This document shows positions 1 to 7,611 of a stretch of DNA of 32,339 nucleotides, piece by piece. The stretch's first letter is position 1. Every line of letters starts with the position of its first letter. A program made the position numbers and the translations under genes. Source of the stretch: Treponema sp. (lineage in GTDB: Bacteria > Spirochaetota > Spirochaetia > Treponematales > Treponemataceae). The notes under the pieces were generated by a model. It saw nothing but the letters and a program-made list of their open reading frames with translations, did not search any database and was not told where the DNA came from. Location: assembly GCA_023231445.1 (NCBI GenBank), contig JALNVF010000019.1:1-32339 (forward strand), in the 5' to 3' direction.

Positions 1-632
1 CTGTTTGTTATGAGGTCCGCGGCTGACTTCAGTTCTTTGTCATCAAGGGAATTGACAGAATGGCCCTGATATTTGAGTGCATCACCTATGACTTCCCTCA
101 TATCGTCCATCATTGATGCATGATCCTTAATACGCGGATCTGCAAAGATTTTCCAGCTTTTTTCATAGTTTGAAAGTTTTTGTTTGTTAACTGCGATGCC
201 TGCCGCTCCCATATAGTATGGAACACAGTATTTCATTTTTTGATCGTATGTCGCTTTTTCAAGAACTTCAGAATTGATGTATTTTTTGTTTTCGAACTGA
301 TTCTGATCGATTTCTTTGAGCATCCCCTGATTAATCATAATTGAAGCATAATCCTGAGACGGGAATGTGATATCGTATCCTGTTGCACCAGCCTTGAGTT
401 TAGCATACATTACTTCATTTGAATCGAATGTATCGACTTTTACGGTACAGTTGTATTTTTGTTCAAATTCTTTAAGTACTGAATCAGGTGTGTAGTATGT
501 CCAGTTGAACAGATACAGTGTAGAACCTTCTGTTAATCCTTTATTACCGCCATTTTTTTTCGAACATGACGATAGTACCAGAACGCCGCAGAACATTGCT
601 GCGGCCATAATCGTGATATTGGTCTTTTTCAT
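1..632 (-). CDS. potD: Spermidine/putrescine ABC transporter substrate-binding lipoprotein (partial, C-terminus off the left edge)
   Basis: Reading down from an ATG at 630-632, 210 codons stay open to the window edge. Members of this family are usually around 350 residues, so about 60% is present. The N-terminus is a lipoprotein signal: KK, a hydrophobic run, then LSSC at residues 20-23 followed by SKKNGG, so the mature protein should be a lipid-anchored binding protein. The mature start has the PotD-type pattern LYLFNWTYYTPDSVLKEFE, with later FDSNEVMYAKLKAG and YDITFPSQDY. In the family this protein captures polyamine outside the membrane and hands it to PotB/PotC. It is the last visible gene of the potA-B-C-D operon. 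An AGGA-type ribosome site lies upstream (AGGAAGAGG, about 8 bases before the ATG). Polyamine specificity is inferred from the operon. Confidence 0.93.
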   Translation of the reverse strand, partial: MKKTNITIMAAAMFCGVLVLSSCSKKNGGNKGLTEGSTLYLFNWTYYTPDSVLKEFEQKYNCTVKVDTFDSNEVMYAKLKAGATGYDITFPSQDYASIMINQGMLKEIDQNQFENKKYINSEVLEKATYDQKMKYCVPYYMGAAGIAVNKQKLSNYEKSWKIFADPRIKDHASMMDDMREVIGDALKYQGHSVNSLDDKELKSAADLITN

Positions 633-658
633 CTCAATATCCTCTTCCTTTTAGGATA

Positions 659-680
659 AAGGTCCGCAGACGCAGACCTT
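659..680 (-). promoter_or_regulatory. Intercistronic hairpin between potC and potD
   Basis: Nine base pairs (AAGGTCTGC with GCGGACCTT, one G-T pair) around a GTCT loop, in the 58-base gap between the potC stop and the potD start. No proper T-run follows. It could protect the potD part of a processed transcript, so that the binding protein is made in excess over the membrane parts, or it could act as a partial terminator. The function is inferred. Confidence 0.5.
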
Positions 681-690
681 GTATACAAGA

Positions 691-1563
691 TTAATGTGAT
701 GCTGCAAAAGTTTTAAGACCTTTCCGCATAACGAACGCAAGTAAACAGGTGGCAGTAATCATTACGCACGAAAGCGAATTGATTACCGGAGATACCCCAA
801 AACGAATCATGGAATAAACATAAAGCGGTAGTGTTGTTGATCCCGGGCCTGCCACAAAGAACGTGATGACGAAATCTTCAAGAGACATGGTAACTGCCAT
901 AAGGAAACCGGAGATAATTCCCGGCAAAAGTGACGGAACTATTACTTTTATAAGCGTTTGTGCATCTGTTGCTCCAAGATCGTGTGCAGCTTCGATGATT
1001 GAGAAATCAAATTCGTCAAGCCTGGCCTTGACCATAAGAAAGACGAACGGCAGGCAGAATGTCGTATGAGCCGCAAAAATCGTGAAAAGACCAAGGGGCA
1101 TTTTTATTCCGCTGAAAAAGATCAGCATCGAGATACCTACTATTACTTCGGGAAGGACCATTGGCAGATACGTAACAGCTTCAATAAAACGTTTTCCTCT
1201 GAATTTGTACCAGTTGCATCCTATTGCGGCAAGAGATCCTAGAAGCGTAGATACTGTTGCAGACGTAAATGCGATTATAAGGCTGTTTACGAGGGCTTCC
1301 CATAATGGTTCTGACTCAAAAATAAGTTTCCGGTACCAGATGAGTGAAGGATGTGTGAATTCTGCTCCTTTACTGTCATTGAATGAATAGACAATAATCA
1401 CAAAAAGCGGAATAAAAAGAAACAAAAGTGTCAGGACAAGTATCGTTTTTGACAGTGAGAATGTCGGTGCATGTTTTTTCAAGCTTTTTTTTGCATGCCT
1501 TGCAGGTTCTGCCATTTTTCGTTTATAAAGAGCAGGGAACAGAAAGAAAAAAACGTTGTTCAT
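691..1563 (-). CDS. potC: Spermidine/putrescine ABC transporter permease PotC
   Basis: Inner-membrane permease of 290 residues that forms the translocation channel with PotB. There are about six hydrophobic helices: near residues 40-61, 90-115, 130-152, 158-178, 212-235 and 255-283. The EAA loop that docks on the ATPase starts at E191 (EAAHDLGA, then I..P at 207-210). The ATG at 1563 overlaps the potB stop (ATGA) and has AGGAGG six bases upstream, which settles the start and implies translational coupling. The first 35 or so residues are a longer, basic N-terminus than usual for PotC. M17 is an in-frame alternative but lacks a comparable ribosome site. Confidence 0.93.
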   Translation of the reverse strand: MNNVFFFLFPALYKRKMAEPARHAKKSLKKHAPTFSLSKTILVLTLLFLFIPLFVIIVYSFNDSKGAEFTHPSLIWYRKLIFESEPLWEALVNSLIIAFTSATVSTLLGSLAAIGCNWYKFRGKRFIEAVTYLPMVLPEVIVGISMLIFFSGIKMPLGLFTIFAAHTTFCLPFVFLMVKARLDEFDFSIIEAAHDLGATDAQTLIKVIVPSLLPGIISGFLMAVTMSLEDFVITFFVAGPGSTTLPLYVYSMIRFGVSPVINSLSCVMITATCLLAFVMRKGLKTFAASH

Positions 1564-2483
1564 CTTTGTCCTCCTGTAATATAATTCTCTTCTTTAGTGG
1601 AAACGGATTTTAACTTTGCATCTTTTTTATTGGTTCGGGAAATCCATAGAATGCCAATGACACTTACGAGTGTGATTACCATTGAAAATGCTGCAGCAAG
1701 CGGCCAGTTACGTGTTTTTTGTACCTGATCAACAATAATGTTACCAAGCATGTAAGAATCTTTTCCACCGACAAGCAGAGGTACCGTATATGCACCGAAA
1801 ACAGGAATAAATGTAAAAATGACAGCTGTAATGATACCGCTCCGTATCCCTGGTATAAGAACTCTGAACATTGACTGTGATTTATTTGCACCAAGGTCGC
1901 GTGCGGCTTCGAGAAGAGAAAAATCAAATTTATCGATTGATGTGAAAATCGGTAAAATTGCATACGGAAGATACATATATACTGACACGAGAATAACAGC
2001 TCCCTGATTATACAGGAACTGAATATAGTTATGGGTAATATGCAGTCCCATGAGTATTTGATTAAGGATGCCGTCGTTATTGAGAATTGACATCCATGCA
2101 AAAATACGTATAAGCGAATTCGTCCAGAACGGAATGATGACCAGAAAAAGCAGTATTGTCTGATGTTTACTGCGGGCCATGGCATATCCACAGGGAAGGG
2201 CAAGCAGAATCGTAATAAACGTTGAGATCAATGCTATCCGGAGTGTGCGTAAAACCAGAATAGCGTATTTGGGATTACACATCTGTTTATATGCCCTGAG
2301 AGAGAATTGAGGTTCAACTCCTCCGTAAATACCTTTCCGCAGGAAACTGTATATTGTAATGATAATCAGAGGGGCAATAAAAAAAATAATGAACCAGAGT
2401 CCCATGGGCCATGAATATAATGCACCCTGATTGATTTTATTTTTCCACCGGGCAGCTGGTGGTCTTTCATCTGTATTTTTCAT
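1560..2483 (-). CDS. potB: Spermidine/putrescine ABC transporter permease PotB
   Basis: Permease partner of PotC, 307 residues. Hydrophobic helices lie near 27-48, 82-103, 108-131, 160-181, 214-238 and 262-284. The EAA docking loop begins at E192 (EAARDLGA) and continues to the conserved IPG at 210-212. The start ATG overlaps the potA stop by four bases (ATGA), so potA, potB and potC form one coupled reading series. The C-terminal tail after residue 285 is charged and cytoplasmic. Family role: with PotC it forms the pore for polyamine uptake driven by PotA. Substrate is inferred from the whole operon. Confidence 0.93.
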   Translation of the reverse strand: MKNTDERPPAARWKNKINQGALYSWPMGLWFIIFFIAPLIIITIYSFLRKGIYGGVEPQFSLRAYKQMCNPKYAILVLRTLRIALISTFITILLALPCGYAMARSKHQTILLFLVIIPFWTNSLIRIFAWMSILNNDGILNQILMGLHITHNYIQFLYNQGAVILVSVYMYLPYAILPIFTSIDKFDFSLLEAARDLGANKSQSMFRVLIPGIRSGIITAVIFTFIPVFGAYTVPLLVGGKDSYMLGNIIVDQVQKTRNWPLAAAFSMVITLVSVIGILWISRTNKKDAKLKSVSTKEENYITGGQR

Positions 2484-3670
2484 TTTTCTATGTCCTCAAC
2501 GATATATCCGTCGTCAGCAGACCATGAAACATATACTTTATTTTTCCACTGAATTATAGGACCATTGTCGAGATAATCCGTGTGCTGCTTGAAAACTTTA
2601 ATAAGTGATCCGTTTTCCAGACGAACATAAAATTTTGATTGAAATCCGGAATATACAGGTTCTTCAACAATGCCGCTGAATACATTTATATCTGTTCGTC
2701 CGCCGGTTTCCGGTGGTTCTTTAGTAATCCTGATTTTTTCAGGTCTGATGGTAAACGCAACTTTTTGATCTTTTGAAGTATGTACATAGTCGGTAACCTG
2801 CATGTAACGGTCAAGGCTGGCAGTTGCTTCTGTGTCCGATGCAAGCGGAGCCTGTTTTCCCAGTGCAGGAACAGATAGTGTGACCATATAGTCCGGCGGC
2901 TTGCCGTTTGATTCATGCGGGACGCAGTCGACAACCTGAGCCTCGAACAGATTTGTTTCACCAATGAACTGAGCGACGAACTGAGTTGACGGACTTTCGT
3001 AAATTTCCGACGGGGTACCGATTTGAAGCACGTGGCCGGCATTCATAACTGCAATACGGTCGGATACGGAAAGTGCCTCACTTTGATCATGAGTAACATA
3101 GATGAACGTAATACCGATTTTGTCATGCAGATTGTCGAGATCAATCAGCAGATTTGCCCGGAGTTTTGCGTCAAGTGCAGAAAGCGGTTCGTCAAGAAGC
3201 AGAACTTTCGGCTCATTGATGAGTGCACGTGCAATTGCGACACGCTGTTTCTGCCCCCCTGAGAGCTGGTTCGGTTTTTTAGCAATATGGTCATCAAGCT
3301 GGACAAGATGTACGTAATAGCGTACTTTTTCGTCGATGGTTTTTCTGTCAAGCTTTTTGAGCCGCAGAGGAAACGCAACGTTTTCATATACGGTAAGATG
3401 CGGGAAGAGTGCATATGTCTGGAAAACGGTATTTGAATGACGTTTATCAGGCGGTAACGGGATGACATTCGTATCGTCAAACAGTACAGTTCCGTCATCA
3501 GGAAACTCAAATCCGGCAATAATGCGGAGAAGTGTAGTCTTACCGCATCCTGATGGTCCCAGCAGCGAGAAAAATTCTCCCGGCTGGATTGTAATATTTA
3601 TGTCGTCCAGAGCGGTGAAATCACCGAATTTTTTGGCGACGTGATTGATAGTAACCTGGCTCCCTTTCAA
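2480..3670 (-). CDS. potA: Spermidine/putrescine ABC transporter ATP-binding protein PotA
   Basis: Cytoplasmic ATPase of the polyamine importer, 396 residues. Visible motifs are Walker A GPSGCGKTT at 38-46, Q-loop Q84, signature LSGGQ at 136-140, Walker B VLLLDE at 156-161 and the switch histidine H194. The C-terminal third is a TOBE-type regulatory domain (FTIRPEKIRI and later). A stretch near 250-305 looks inserted compared with a standard PotA. The start is TTG at 3670: GAGG lies eight bases upstream, and the reading begins MKGSQVTINHVAKKFG, as expected for the family. It is the first gene of the operon. A hairpin with a T-run lies just before its ribosome site. Confidence 0.94.
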   Translation of the reverse strand: MKGSQVTINHVAKKFGDFTALDDINITIQPGEFFSLLGPSGCGKTTLLRIIAGFEFPDDGTVLFDDTNVIPLPPDKRHSNTVFQTYALFPHLTVYENVAFPLRLKKLDRKTIDEKVRYYVHLVQLDDHIAKKPNQLSGGQKQRVAIARALINEPKVLLLDEPLSALDAKLRANLLIDLDNLHDKIGITFIYVTHDQSEALSVSDRIAVMNAGHVLQIGTPSEIYESPSTQFVAQFIGETNLFEAQVVDCVPHESNGKPPDYMVTLSVPALGKQAPLASDTEATASLDRYMQVTDYVHTSKDQKVAFTIRPEKIRITKEPPETGGRTDINVFSGIVEEPVYSGFQSKFYVRLENGSLIKVFKQHTDYLDNGPIIQWKNKVYVSWSADDGYIVEDIEK

Positions 3671-3684
3671 TTCAAGAACCTCGT

Positions 3685-3717
3685 AAAAAATGATAGAACC
3701 GCACTAAAGGCGGTCCT
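3685..3717 (-). terminator. Hairpin plus T-run upstream of potA (terminator or attenuator)
   Basis: On the minus strand an eight-pair stem (AGGACCGC with GCGGTTCT, one G-T pair, loop of seven) is followed after four bases by six T. It lies about 100 bases beyond the azlD stop and directly before the potA ribosome site. It may end azlCD transcription, or act as an attenuator inside a potA leader if transcription starts upstream. Confidence 0.55.
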
Positions 3718-3727
3718 CTATATGAAG

Positions 3728-3740
3728 TTACATTATGTAA
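3728..3740. promoter_or_regulatory. Perfect 13-base palindrome in the azlD-potA gap (possible operator)
   Basis: TTACATTATGTAA is a perfect palindrome centred on one base. A TTGACA-like -35 for the minus strand lies at 3769-3774, but no convincing -10 follows at the usual distance. The palindrome would sit near the start of any potA transcript from it. An operator role is a guess. Confidence 0.3.
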
Positions 3741-3817
3741 GGGATACATTGCTGTTAATCAGGGGATTTGTCAAGGGTTTTATACTGCAATGAATGATTT
3801 TTTTTGATTCTCACTGA

Positions 3818-4150
3818 TTATAGTATACGCGAAAGAATCATGTACAATAAAGTTCCGCCAAAAATACTTATCATAGGATTTCTTTTCCAGACATGTAGAA
3901 ATATGGTAAGAGCAAGCGCTGTAAGTGATGGAATTCCCCATGGTTTTTCTGTAAAACAGGTGTCTTTGAGACAATAAACGACGAGAATTGCCATGACCAT
4001 CGGTGGAATGTATTTTTCGATGAAGCGTATAATACGCGGTGGATTACGTCGTGAGAACAATGCGAACGGAAACGCTCTTGTTGCAAGAATTACCAGTGCT
4101 GAAACGATGGTAGCGGTAACAACAGCCGAAAGAGATAGAGCCTGCGTCAT
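3818..4150 (-). CDS. azlD: Branched-chain amino acid export protein, AzlD family
   Basis: Small integral membrane protein of 110 residues with four hydrophobic segments (about 3-24, 45-63, 68-87, 92-108). The early RAFPFALF and FIEKYIPPMVMAILVVYCL match the AzlD/YgaH pattern, and the length is normal for the family. The ATG at 4150 overlaps the azlC stop (ATGA), with GGAGG eight bases upstream. AzlD works with AzlC as a two-part exporter of branched-chain amino acids; in Bacillus the pair gives azaleucine resistance, and in E. coli YgaZH exports valine. The actual substrate here is not shown by the sequence. Confidence 0.88.
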   Translation of the reverse strand: MTQALSLSAVVTATIVSALVILATRAFPFALFSRRNPPRIIRFIEKYIPPMVMAILVVYCLKDTCFTEKPWGIPSLTALALTIFLHVWKRNPMISIFGGTLLYMILSRIL

Positions 4151-4869
4151 TTTTGTTCCTCCGAATCCGTGCTTTTACCAAGATTACGGCCTCTGGTAAG
4201 AATAAGCGCTGCAAAACCAAACGCAAGTGCTGCAATAAGAATATTTCCCGACGGCATGATACCACAATGAACAAGCAGGATGGCAGCGCATGTCACAATT
4301 ATTCCAATTACTGCCGGCTGAAAGTCATGTGATTTTTCAAGCTGTTCGATAAGCAGTACGGCAAACAGCGCAGTGAGTGCAAAGTCAACGCCTGTTAATG
4401 AGACAGGAATAAGCTTTCCGGCTGCGGCACCGATTATACTGCCTGCAATCCAGTATGATTGATCAAGCAGTGCAATAATACCGTAATATTTCCCGGTATC
4501 TGCTCCATTCGGTACGTCACAGCCTGTAAGAATCGAATAAGTTTCGTCGGTGAGTGCAAAAATCAGATACGGTTTCCATTTTCCTGTATTTTTAAATCTT
4601 GTTATGAGAGAAAGCCCATATACTATATGGCGGATATTTACAAGCAGTTCTGTAAGCACTATAGTTCCGAGTGATGCACCTGTCGCGAATAGTCCTATAG
4701 CTATGTACTGTCCTGCACCTGCGTACATTGTCAGGCTCATAACCGGTGCAAGCCATACGGGATAACCTGCGTTTACAATCATAAGACCGAACGGTATACC
4801 AATTGCCAGATATCCGAAAAAAACCGGAAGCGTTGTTTTTACTGCCGGTATAAAATATGTTTTATTCAT
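4147..4869 (-). CDS. azlC: Branched-chain amino acid permease, AzlC family
   Basis: Polytopic inner-membrane protein of 240 residues. Recognisable AzlC patterns are PVFFGYLAIGIPFGL near 15-29, SLTMYAGAGQYIAIGL near 45-60, ELLVNIRHIVYGLSL near 73-88 and FALTDETYSI near 103-113. It is the larger half of the AzlCD exporter and overlaps azlD by four bases. A consensus-like promoter (TTGACT, 17 bases, TATAAT) ends only ten bases before the ATG and no Shine-Dalgarno is present, so the mRNA is probably leaderless or has a 3-4 base leader. No LRP-type regulator gene is adjacent. Confidence 0.9.
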   Translation of the reverse strand: MNKTYFIPAVKTTLPVFFGYLAIGIPFGLMIVNAGYPVWLAPVMSLTMYAGAGQYIAIGLFATGASLGTIVLTELLVNIRHIVYGLSLITRFKNTGKWKPYLIFALTDETYSILTGCDVPNGADTGKYYGIIALLDQSYWIAGSIIGAAAGKLIPVSLTGVDFALTALFAVLLIEQLEKSHDFQPAVIGIIVTCAAILLVHCGIMPSGNILIAALAFGFAALILTRGRNLGKSTDSEEQK

Positions 4870-4879
4870 TCTGATTCTG

Positions 4880-4908
4880 ATTATATATATTTACATTTTA
4901 TGAGTCAA
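4880..4908 (-). promoter_or_regulatory. Strong sigma70-type promoter for azlCD
   Basis: Minus-strand TTGACT at 4903-4908, spacer of exactly 17 bases, TATAAT at 4880-4885. Transcription should begin near 4872-4873, three or four bases before the azlC ATG at 4869. Confidence 0.75.
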
Positions 4909-4922
4909 AGACATGTGTTTTA

Positions 4923-4959
4923 TTGTAGTATTTTCAAACAACTTGTAGTATTATTACAA
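4923..4959. repeat. Two direct repeats and an inverted repeat in the azlC divergent region
   Basis: TTGTAGTATT occurs at 4923-4932 and again at 4943-4952, exactly 20 bases apart (about two helical turns). The second copy is also the left arm of an inverted repeat, TTGTA at 4943-4947 and TACAA at 4955-4959. The sites lie between the two divergent starts and overlap the probable -10 of the plus-strand gene. This arrangement fits binding of a dimeric regulator, but none can be named. Confidence 0.45.
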
Positions 4960-4960
4960 T
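4932..4960 (+). promoter_or_regulatory. Probable promoter of the 81-residue membrane protein gene
   Basis: TACAAT at 4955-4960 with TTTCAA 17 bases upstream (4932-4937). The start would be near 4967, giving a short leader that holds the AGGAGA ribosome site before the ATG at 4985. Confidence 0.45.
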
Positions 4961-4984
4961 ATATTTATTTCAGGAGATTTTGTT

Positions 4985-5230
4985 ATGGTATCATTGATTG
5001 CCGGAATTATCTTTATTGCTTTTACAGTCTTCTCGCTTTTACCAGCATGCCCACTAAACTGGGGAATGGATGTACTTGCGTTTCTTCGGGGAAGCCTTCC
5101 TGTCATAGCCGCTTTGATCGGTCTTATCTGTCTGTTTATAGGAGCTGCCGATATAAAAGATAAGAAAGAGGCAGCGAAAGAAGAAAAAGAAGCTAGGGAA
5201 CATGAAATAAAAGAAGAAAAGAAAGACTGA
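4985..5230 (+). CDS. Small two-helix membrane protein with a charged tail (unknown function)
   Basis: This 81-residue protein is not recognised as a member of a named family. It has two hydrophobic segments (about 2-20 and 33-55), joined by a short loop with PACPLNWGMD. Residues 58-81 are almost entirely Lys/Glu/Asp/Ala (KEEKEAREHEIKEEKKD), probably a cytoplasmic helix. AGGAGA eight bases before the ATG supports translation. It is divergent from azlC and stands alone: the rplM promoter begins directly after its stop codon. A small membrane-stress or accessory protein is possible, but nothing in the sequence shows a function. Confidence 0.75.
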   Translation: MVSLIAGIIFIAFTVFSLLPACPLNWGMDVLAFLRGSLPVIAALIGLICLFIGAADIKDKKEAAKEEKEAREHEIKEEKKD

Positions 5231-5260
5231 TTGACATTTATCCCTGAAAAAGGGTATATT
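5231..5260 (+). promoter_or_regulatory. Promoter of the rplM-rpsI operon
   Basis: TTGACA at 5231-5236, an 18-base spacer and TATATT at 5255-5260. Transcription would start near 5267, leaving a leader of about 100 bases before rplM. The leader contains a short hairpin (AGCAG, AGA loop, CTGCT near 5280). I could not match it to a known L13 leader structure. Confidence 0.7.
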
Positions 5261-5367
5261 AATACACCCCGTATATGGAAGCAGAGACTGCTCATCGCTG
5301 TTTCCTGTGTTTTCGGTCAGATGCAAAGGCTGAAAATACATACAACTTTATTTTTTAAGGTATATAC

Positions 5368-5796
5368 ATGAATACGATTTTCGTAAAAGAACCGGAACAG
5401 AAGCGTACATGGTACGTCATCGACGCTGCCGGAAAACCACTCGGACGTGTTGCCGCAAAGGCTGCTTACATGCTCCGCGGAAAGAATAAACCCACGTTCA
5501 CAACAAATCAGAATATGGGTGATTTTATAATCATCATTAATGCAGACAAAGTTGCAGTTACCGGCGGTAAGGAACAAAAAAAGATTTACTATAAATATAC
5601 CGGTTTTGTCGGCAATCTGAAGCATCACAGCTTTGAGAAAATGATTGAAAAACATCCGGAAGAGCCGCTTGCTCTTGCAATAAAAGGCATGCTCCCTCAT
5701 ACACGTCTGGGACGCGTTATGTTTGATAATGTAAAGATTTATGCCGGTGCTGATCATCCGCATAAAGCACAGAATCCGCAGCCTCTTGAAGTGTGA
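5368..5796 (+). CDS. rplM: 50S ribosomal protein L13
   Basis: Large-subunit protein L13, 142 residues, the usual bacterial length. Family patterns are clear: WYVIDAAGKPLGRVAAKAA near 16-34, LRGKNKPTFTTNQNMGD near 37-53, KIYYKYTGFVGN near 72-83, GMLPHTRLGR near 108-117 and the C-terminal YAGADHPHKAQNPQPLEV. It binds 23S rRNA early in subunit assembly. AAGG seven bases upstream serves as ribosome site. Its partner rpsI follows after 13 bases, the common bacterial order. Confidence 0.98.
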   Translation: MNTIFVKEPEQKRTWYVIDAAGKPLGRVAAKAAYMLRGKNKPTFTTNQNMGDFIIIINADKVAVTGGKEQKKIYYKYTGFVGNLKHHSFEKMIEKHPEEPLALAIKGMLPHTRLGRVMFDNVKIYAGADHPHKAQNPQPLEV

Positions 5797-5809
5797 GTAG
5801 GAGTTTCAA

Positions 5810-6202
5810 ATGGTAAAGAACTTGGCAATTGGTACAGGTAGAAGAAAAACAGCTGTAGCCCGTGTTTTTGTACGCGAGGGTTCAGGTAAGATTGTTGTAA
5901 ACGGAAAAGATGCAAAAGAGTATTTTGATACAGACGAGCAGATGCAGATGATTCGTCAGCCGCTTCTCGTAACTTCCAATGATAATAAATATGATATTAT
6001 GATTAATGTTATTGGCGGTGGTCGTAACGGACAGGCAGCTGCATGTCTTCACGGCATTTCTCGTGCACTTATTCAGATTGATCAAGATTCCCGTACCGCA
6101 TTGAAGTCAAACGGATATCTTACTCGTGATTCCCGCATGGTTGAACGTAAAAAGTACGGCCAGAAGGGCGCACGCAGAAGATTCCAGTTCAGCAAGCGTT
6201 AA
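5810..6202 (+). CDS. rpsI: 30S ribosomal protein S9
   Basis: Small-subunit protein S9, 130 residues, full length. Family patterns are GTGRRKTAVARVF near 8-20, GGGRNGQAAACLHGISRAL near 69-87 and LTRDSRMVERKKYGQKGARR near 103-122. The C-terminus ends FQFSKR, the conserved tail that reaches the P-site tRNA. AGGAG lies six bases before the ATG. It is co-transcribed with rplM. recX follows three bases after its stop. Confidence 0.98.
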   Translation: MVKNLAIGTGRRKTAVARVFVREGSGKIVVNGKDAKEYFDTDEQMQMIRQPLLVTSNDNKYDIMINVIGGGRNGQAAACLHGISRALIQIDQDSRTALKSNGYLTRDSRMVERKKYGQKGARRRFQFSKR

Positions 6203-6205
6203 AAC

Positions 6206-6820
6206 TTGGTTATTTCTGTGGCGGAGCAGGTTTCTAGTGGCTGCATCAAAATTGCAACTGCGGACGGACCTGCTTTTTTTATACGTACAGCATATTTACA
6301 GTGTGTTGATCCTAAAAGAATTGCAGCTTTGTCTGAATTTTCAGGAGTAGAGGAACAGGATATACTCGATGCGGGATTATGTTATACTGTTGAATTAAGG
6401 GCTGCTGCTTATCTTGCGCGTGCGGAACAGTCCCGTTTCGGATTGTCCCGAAAACTTATTCTGAAAGGTCTTGAGAAACCGTATATAGAACGGGCTCTTG
6501 ATTATCTGGAAGATGTGCATTATCTTTCTGATTCAAGATATGCTGCAGCATGGCTTAACTGCAGGAAGATAACCCATCATGAGGGACGCATACGACTTGC
6601 AGCGGAACTTGCATCCCGGGGAATTGACAGACATACGGCAGATGATGCACTTAACGAGTATTTTAAAGAAAATTCAGAGGAAGAGGAGTGCAGAAAAGCT
6701 GTAGAAAAATGCCTGATGCATGGAATGAATCACGATAAAATTATGCGCAGCCTTATTCAGCATGGATTTAATGCAGGTATGGCGGTTGCAGTGATAAATT
6801 CCTTTTTATATTCAGGTTAA
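6206..6820 (+). CDS. recX: Regulatory protein RecX
   Basis: RecX-family protein of 204 residues, which binds RecA filaments and limits their activity. The C-terminal 140 residues hold the helical RecX repeats: YLARAEQSRFGLSRKLILKG near 68-87, ERALDYLEDVHYLSDSRYAA near 95-114, then LAAELASRGIDRHTADDAL. No in-frame ATG exists before these, so the start is non-ATG: TTG at 6206, three bases after the rpsI stop, or GTG at 6218. Neither has a clear ribosome site, so coupling to rpsI is likely. The first 60 residues are unlike standard RecX but compact. Linkage to ribosomal genes rather than recA is unusual among bacteria in general. Confidence 0.85.
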   Translation: MVISVAEQVSSGCIKIATADGPAFFIRTAYLQCVDPKRIAALSEFSGVEEQDILDAGLCYTVELRAAAYLARAEQSRFGLSRKLILKGLEKPYIERALDYLEDVHYLSDSRYAAAWLNCRKITHHEGRIRLAAELASRGIDRHTADDALNEYFKENSEEEECRKAVEKCLMHGMNHDKIMRSLIQHGFNAGMAVAVINSFLYSG

Positions 6821-6825
6821 AAAAG

Positions 6826-6854
6826 TGGATAAAGTGTTAAAAAAAAGCTATAAT
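6826..6854 (+). promoter_or_regulatory. Probable promoter of the HTH-receiver gene
   Basis: TGGATA at 6826-6831, 17 bases, then TATAAT at 6849-6854. The start would be near 6861, with a leader of about 30 bases carrying AGGGTG upstream of the ATG at 6890. Confidence 0.55.
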
Positions 6855-6889
6855 AAAATATCTGGTTCTGCAAAGGGTGAAAAATTACA

Positions 6890-7498
6890 ATGTCAAAGAA
6901 AATTGAAAAACCTGTGATTTACTCAGCGCTTGAAGTAGCGAATATCTGTGGGGTGGTTAATCAGACGGCCATAAACTGGATAAATAACGGATATCTGAAA
7001 GCGTTCAAAACACCGGGCGGTCAATACAGGGTTTATCCTGACGACCTTGTTGATTTTATGAGCAGCAGGAATATGCATATTCCGATGAAACTGCTTAATA
7101 CATGTTCGAACAGGGCTGCGTATAATTCGGGAATCCTGCTTGTAATAGACGATGATAAAACTTTTAATACTCTTATTGCCGGTTTTATCAATAAAAATTT
7201 TCCTTCCCTGGAAGTTTTGCAGGCGTATGACGGTTTTGAAGCCGGTGTTCAACTTTCCTCACGACATCCGCGGTGTATTATCCTTGATCTCGATTTACCC
7301 GGTATCGACGGTTTTGAATTATGCCGTAAAATTAACGAAAATAAAGAATATGGCAAGCCAGCCGTTATTGTCGTAACGGCTCTTCAGAGCGCAGATGATG
7401 AAAAAAAGATCGAAGAACTCGGAATTGTCAATTTTTTTAGAAAACCTCTTAAACTTGATGAGCTTAGCGCGGCTATAGACGTTGTTTTTAAAGACTGA
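6890..7498 (+). CDS. Excisionase/MerR-type HTH protein with C-terminal receiver domain
   Basis: This 202-residue cytoplasmic regulator has a reversed response-regulator layout. Residues 8-63 form an excisionase-family winged HTH (SALEVANICGVVNQTAINWI, then the GYLKAFKTPGGQYRVYPDDL wing). Residues 81-201 form a CheY-like receiver. Its phosphorylation site looks intact: acidic pair D87/D88, acceptor D133 in LDLDLPG, T163 and K185 before P186. It should therefore bind DNA under control of phosphorylation, yet no histidine kinase with an intact H-box is encoded here. It has its own promoter. The target is unknown. HTH-receiver fusions of this type exist in delta-proteobacteria and spirochaetes, usually annotated only as domain fusions. 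Confidence 0.85.
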   Translation: MSKKIEKPVIYSALEVANICGVVNQTAINWINNGYLKAFKTPGGQYRVYPDDLVDFMSSRNMHIPMKLLNTCSNRAAYNSGILLVIDDDKTFNTLIAGFINKNFPSLEVLQAYDGFEAGVQLSSRHPRCIILDLDLPGIDGFELCRKINENKEYGKPAVIVVTALQSADDEKKIEELGIVNFFRKPLKLDELSAAIDVVFKD

Positions 7499-7577
7499 GT
7501 TACTGTTTATCCATACAGAATATGCTGACAGGGAGTTTTTTATGAGCACTCAATGCATGAGAAATTTCCAGTCTCAA

Positions 7578-7598
7578 TATCCGCCATTAAGGCGGATA
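7578..7598. terminator. Hairpin between convergent genes
   Basis: Perfect eight-pair stem TATCCGCC / GGCGGATA with loop ATTAA, between the convergent stops at 7498 and 7612. Runs of A or T nearby are broken, so it may work weakly in either direction. Confidence 0.5.
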
Positions 7599-7611
7599 AA
7601 AACAGAGTATT

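Noticed and set aside
5261..5367. L13 autoregulatory leader RNA
   Set aside because: About 100 bases of leader with one small hairpin; no feature that I can match to the known leader structure.
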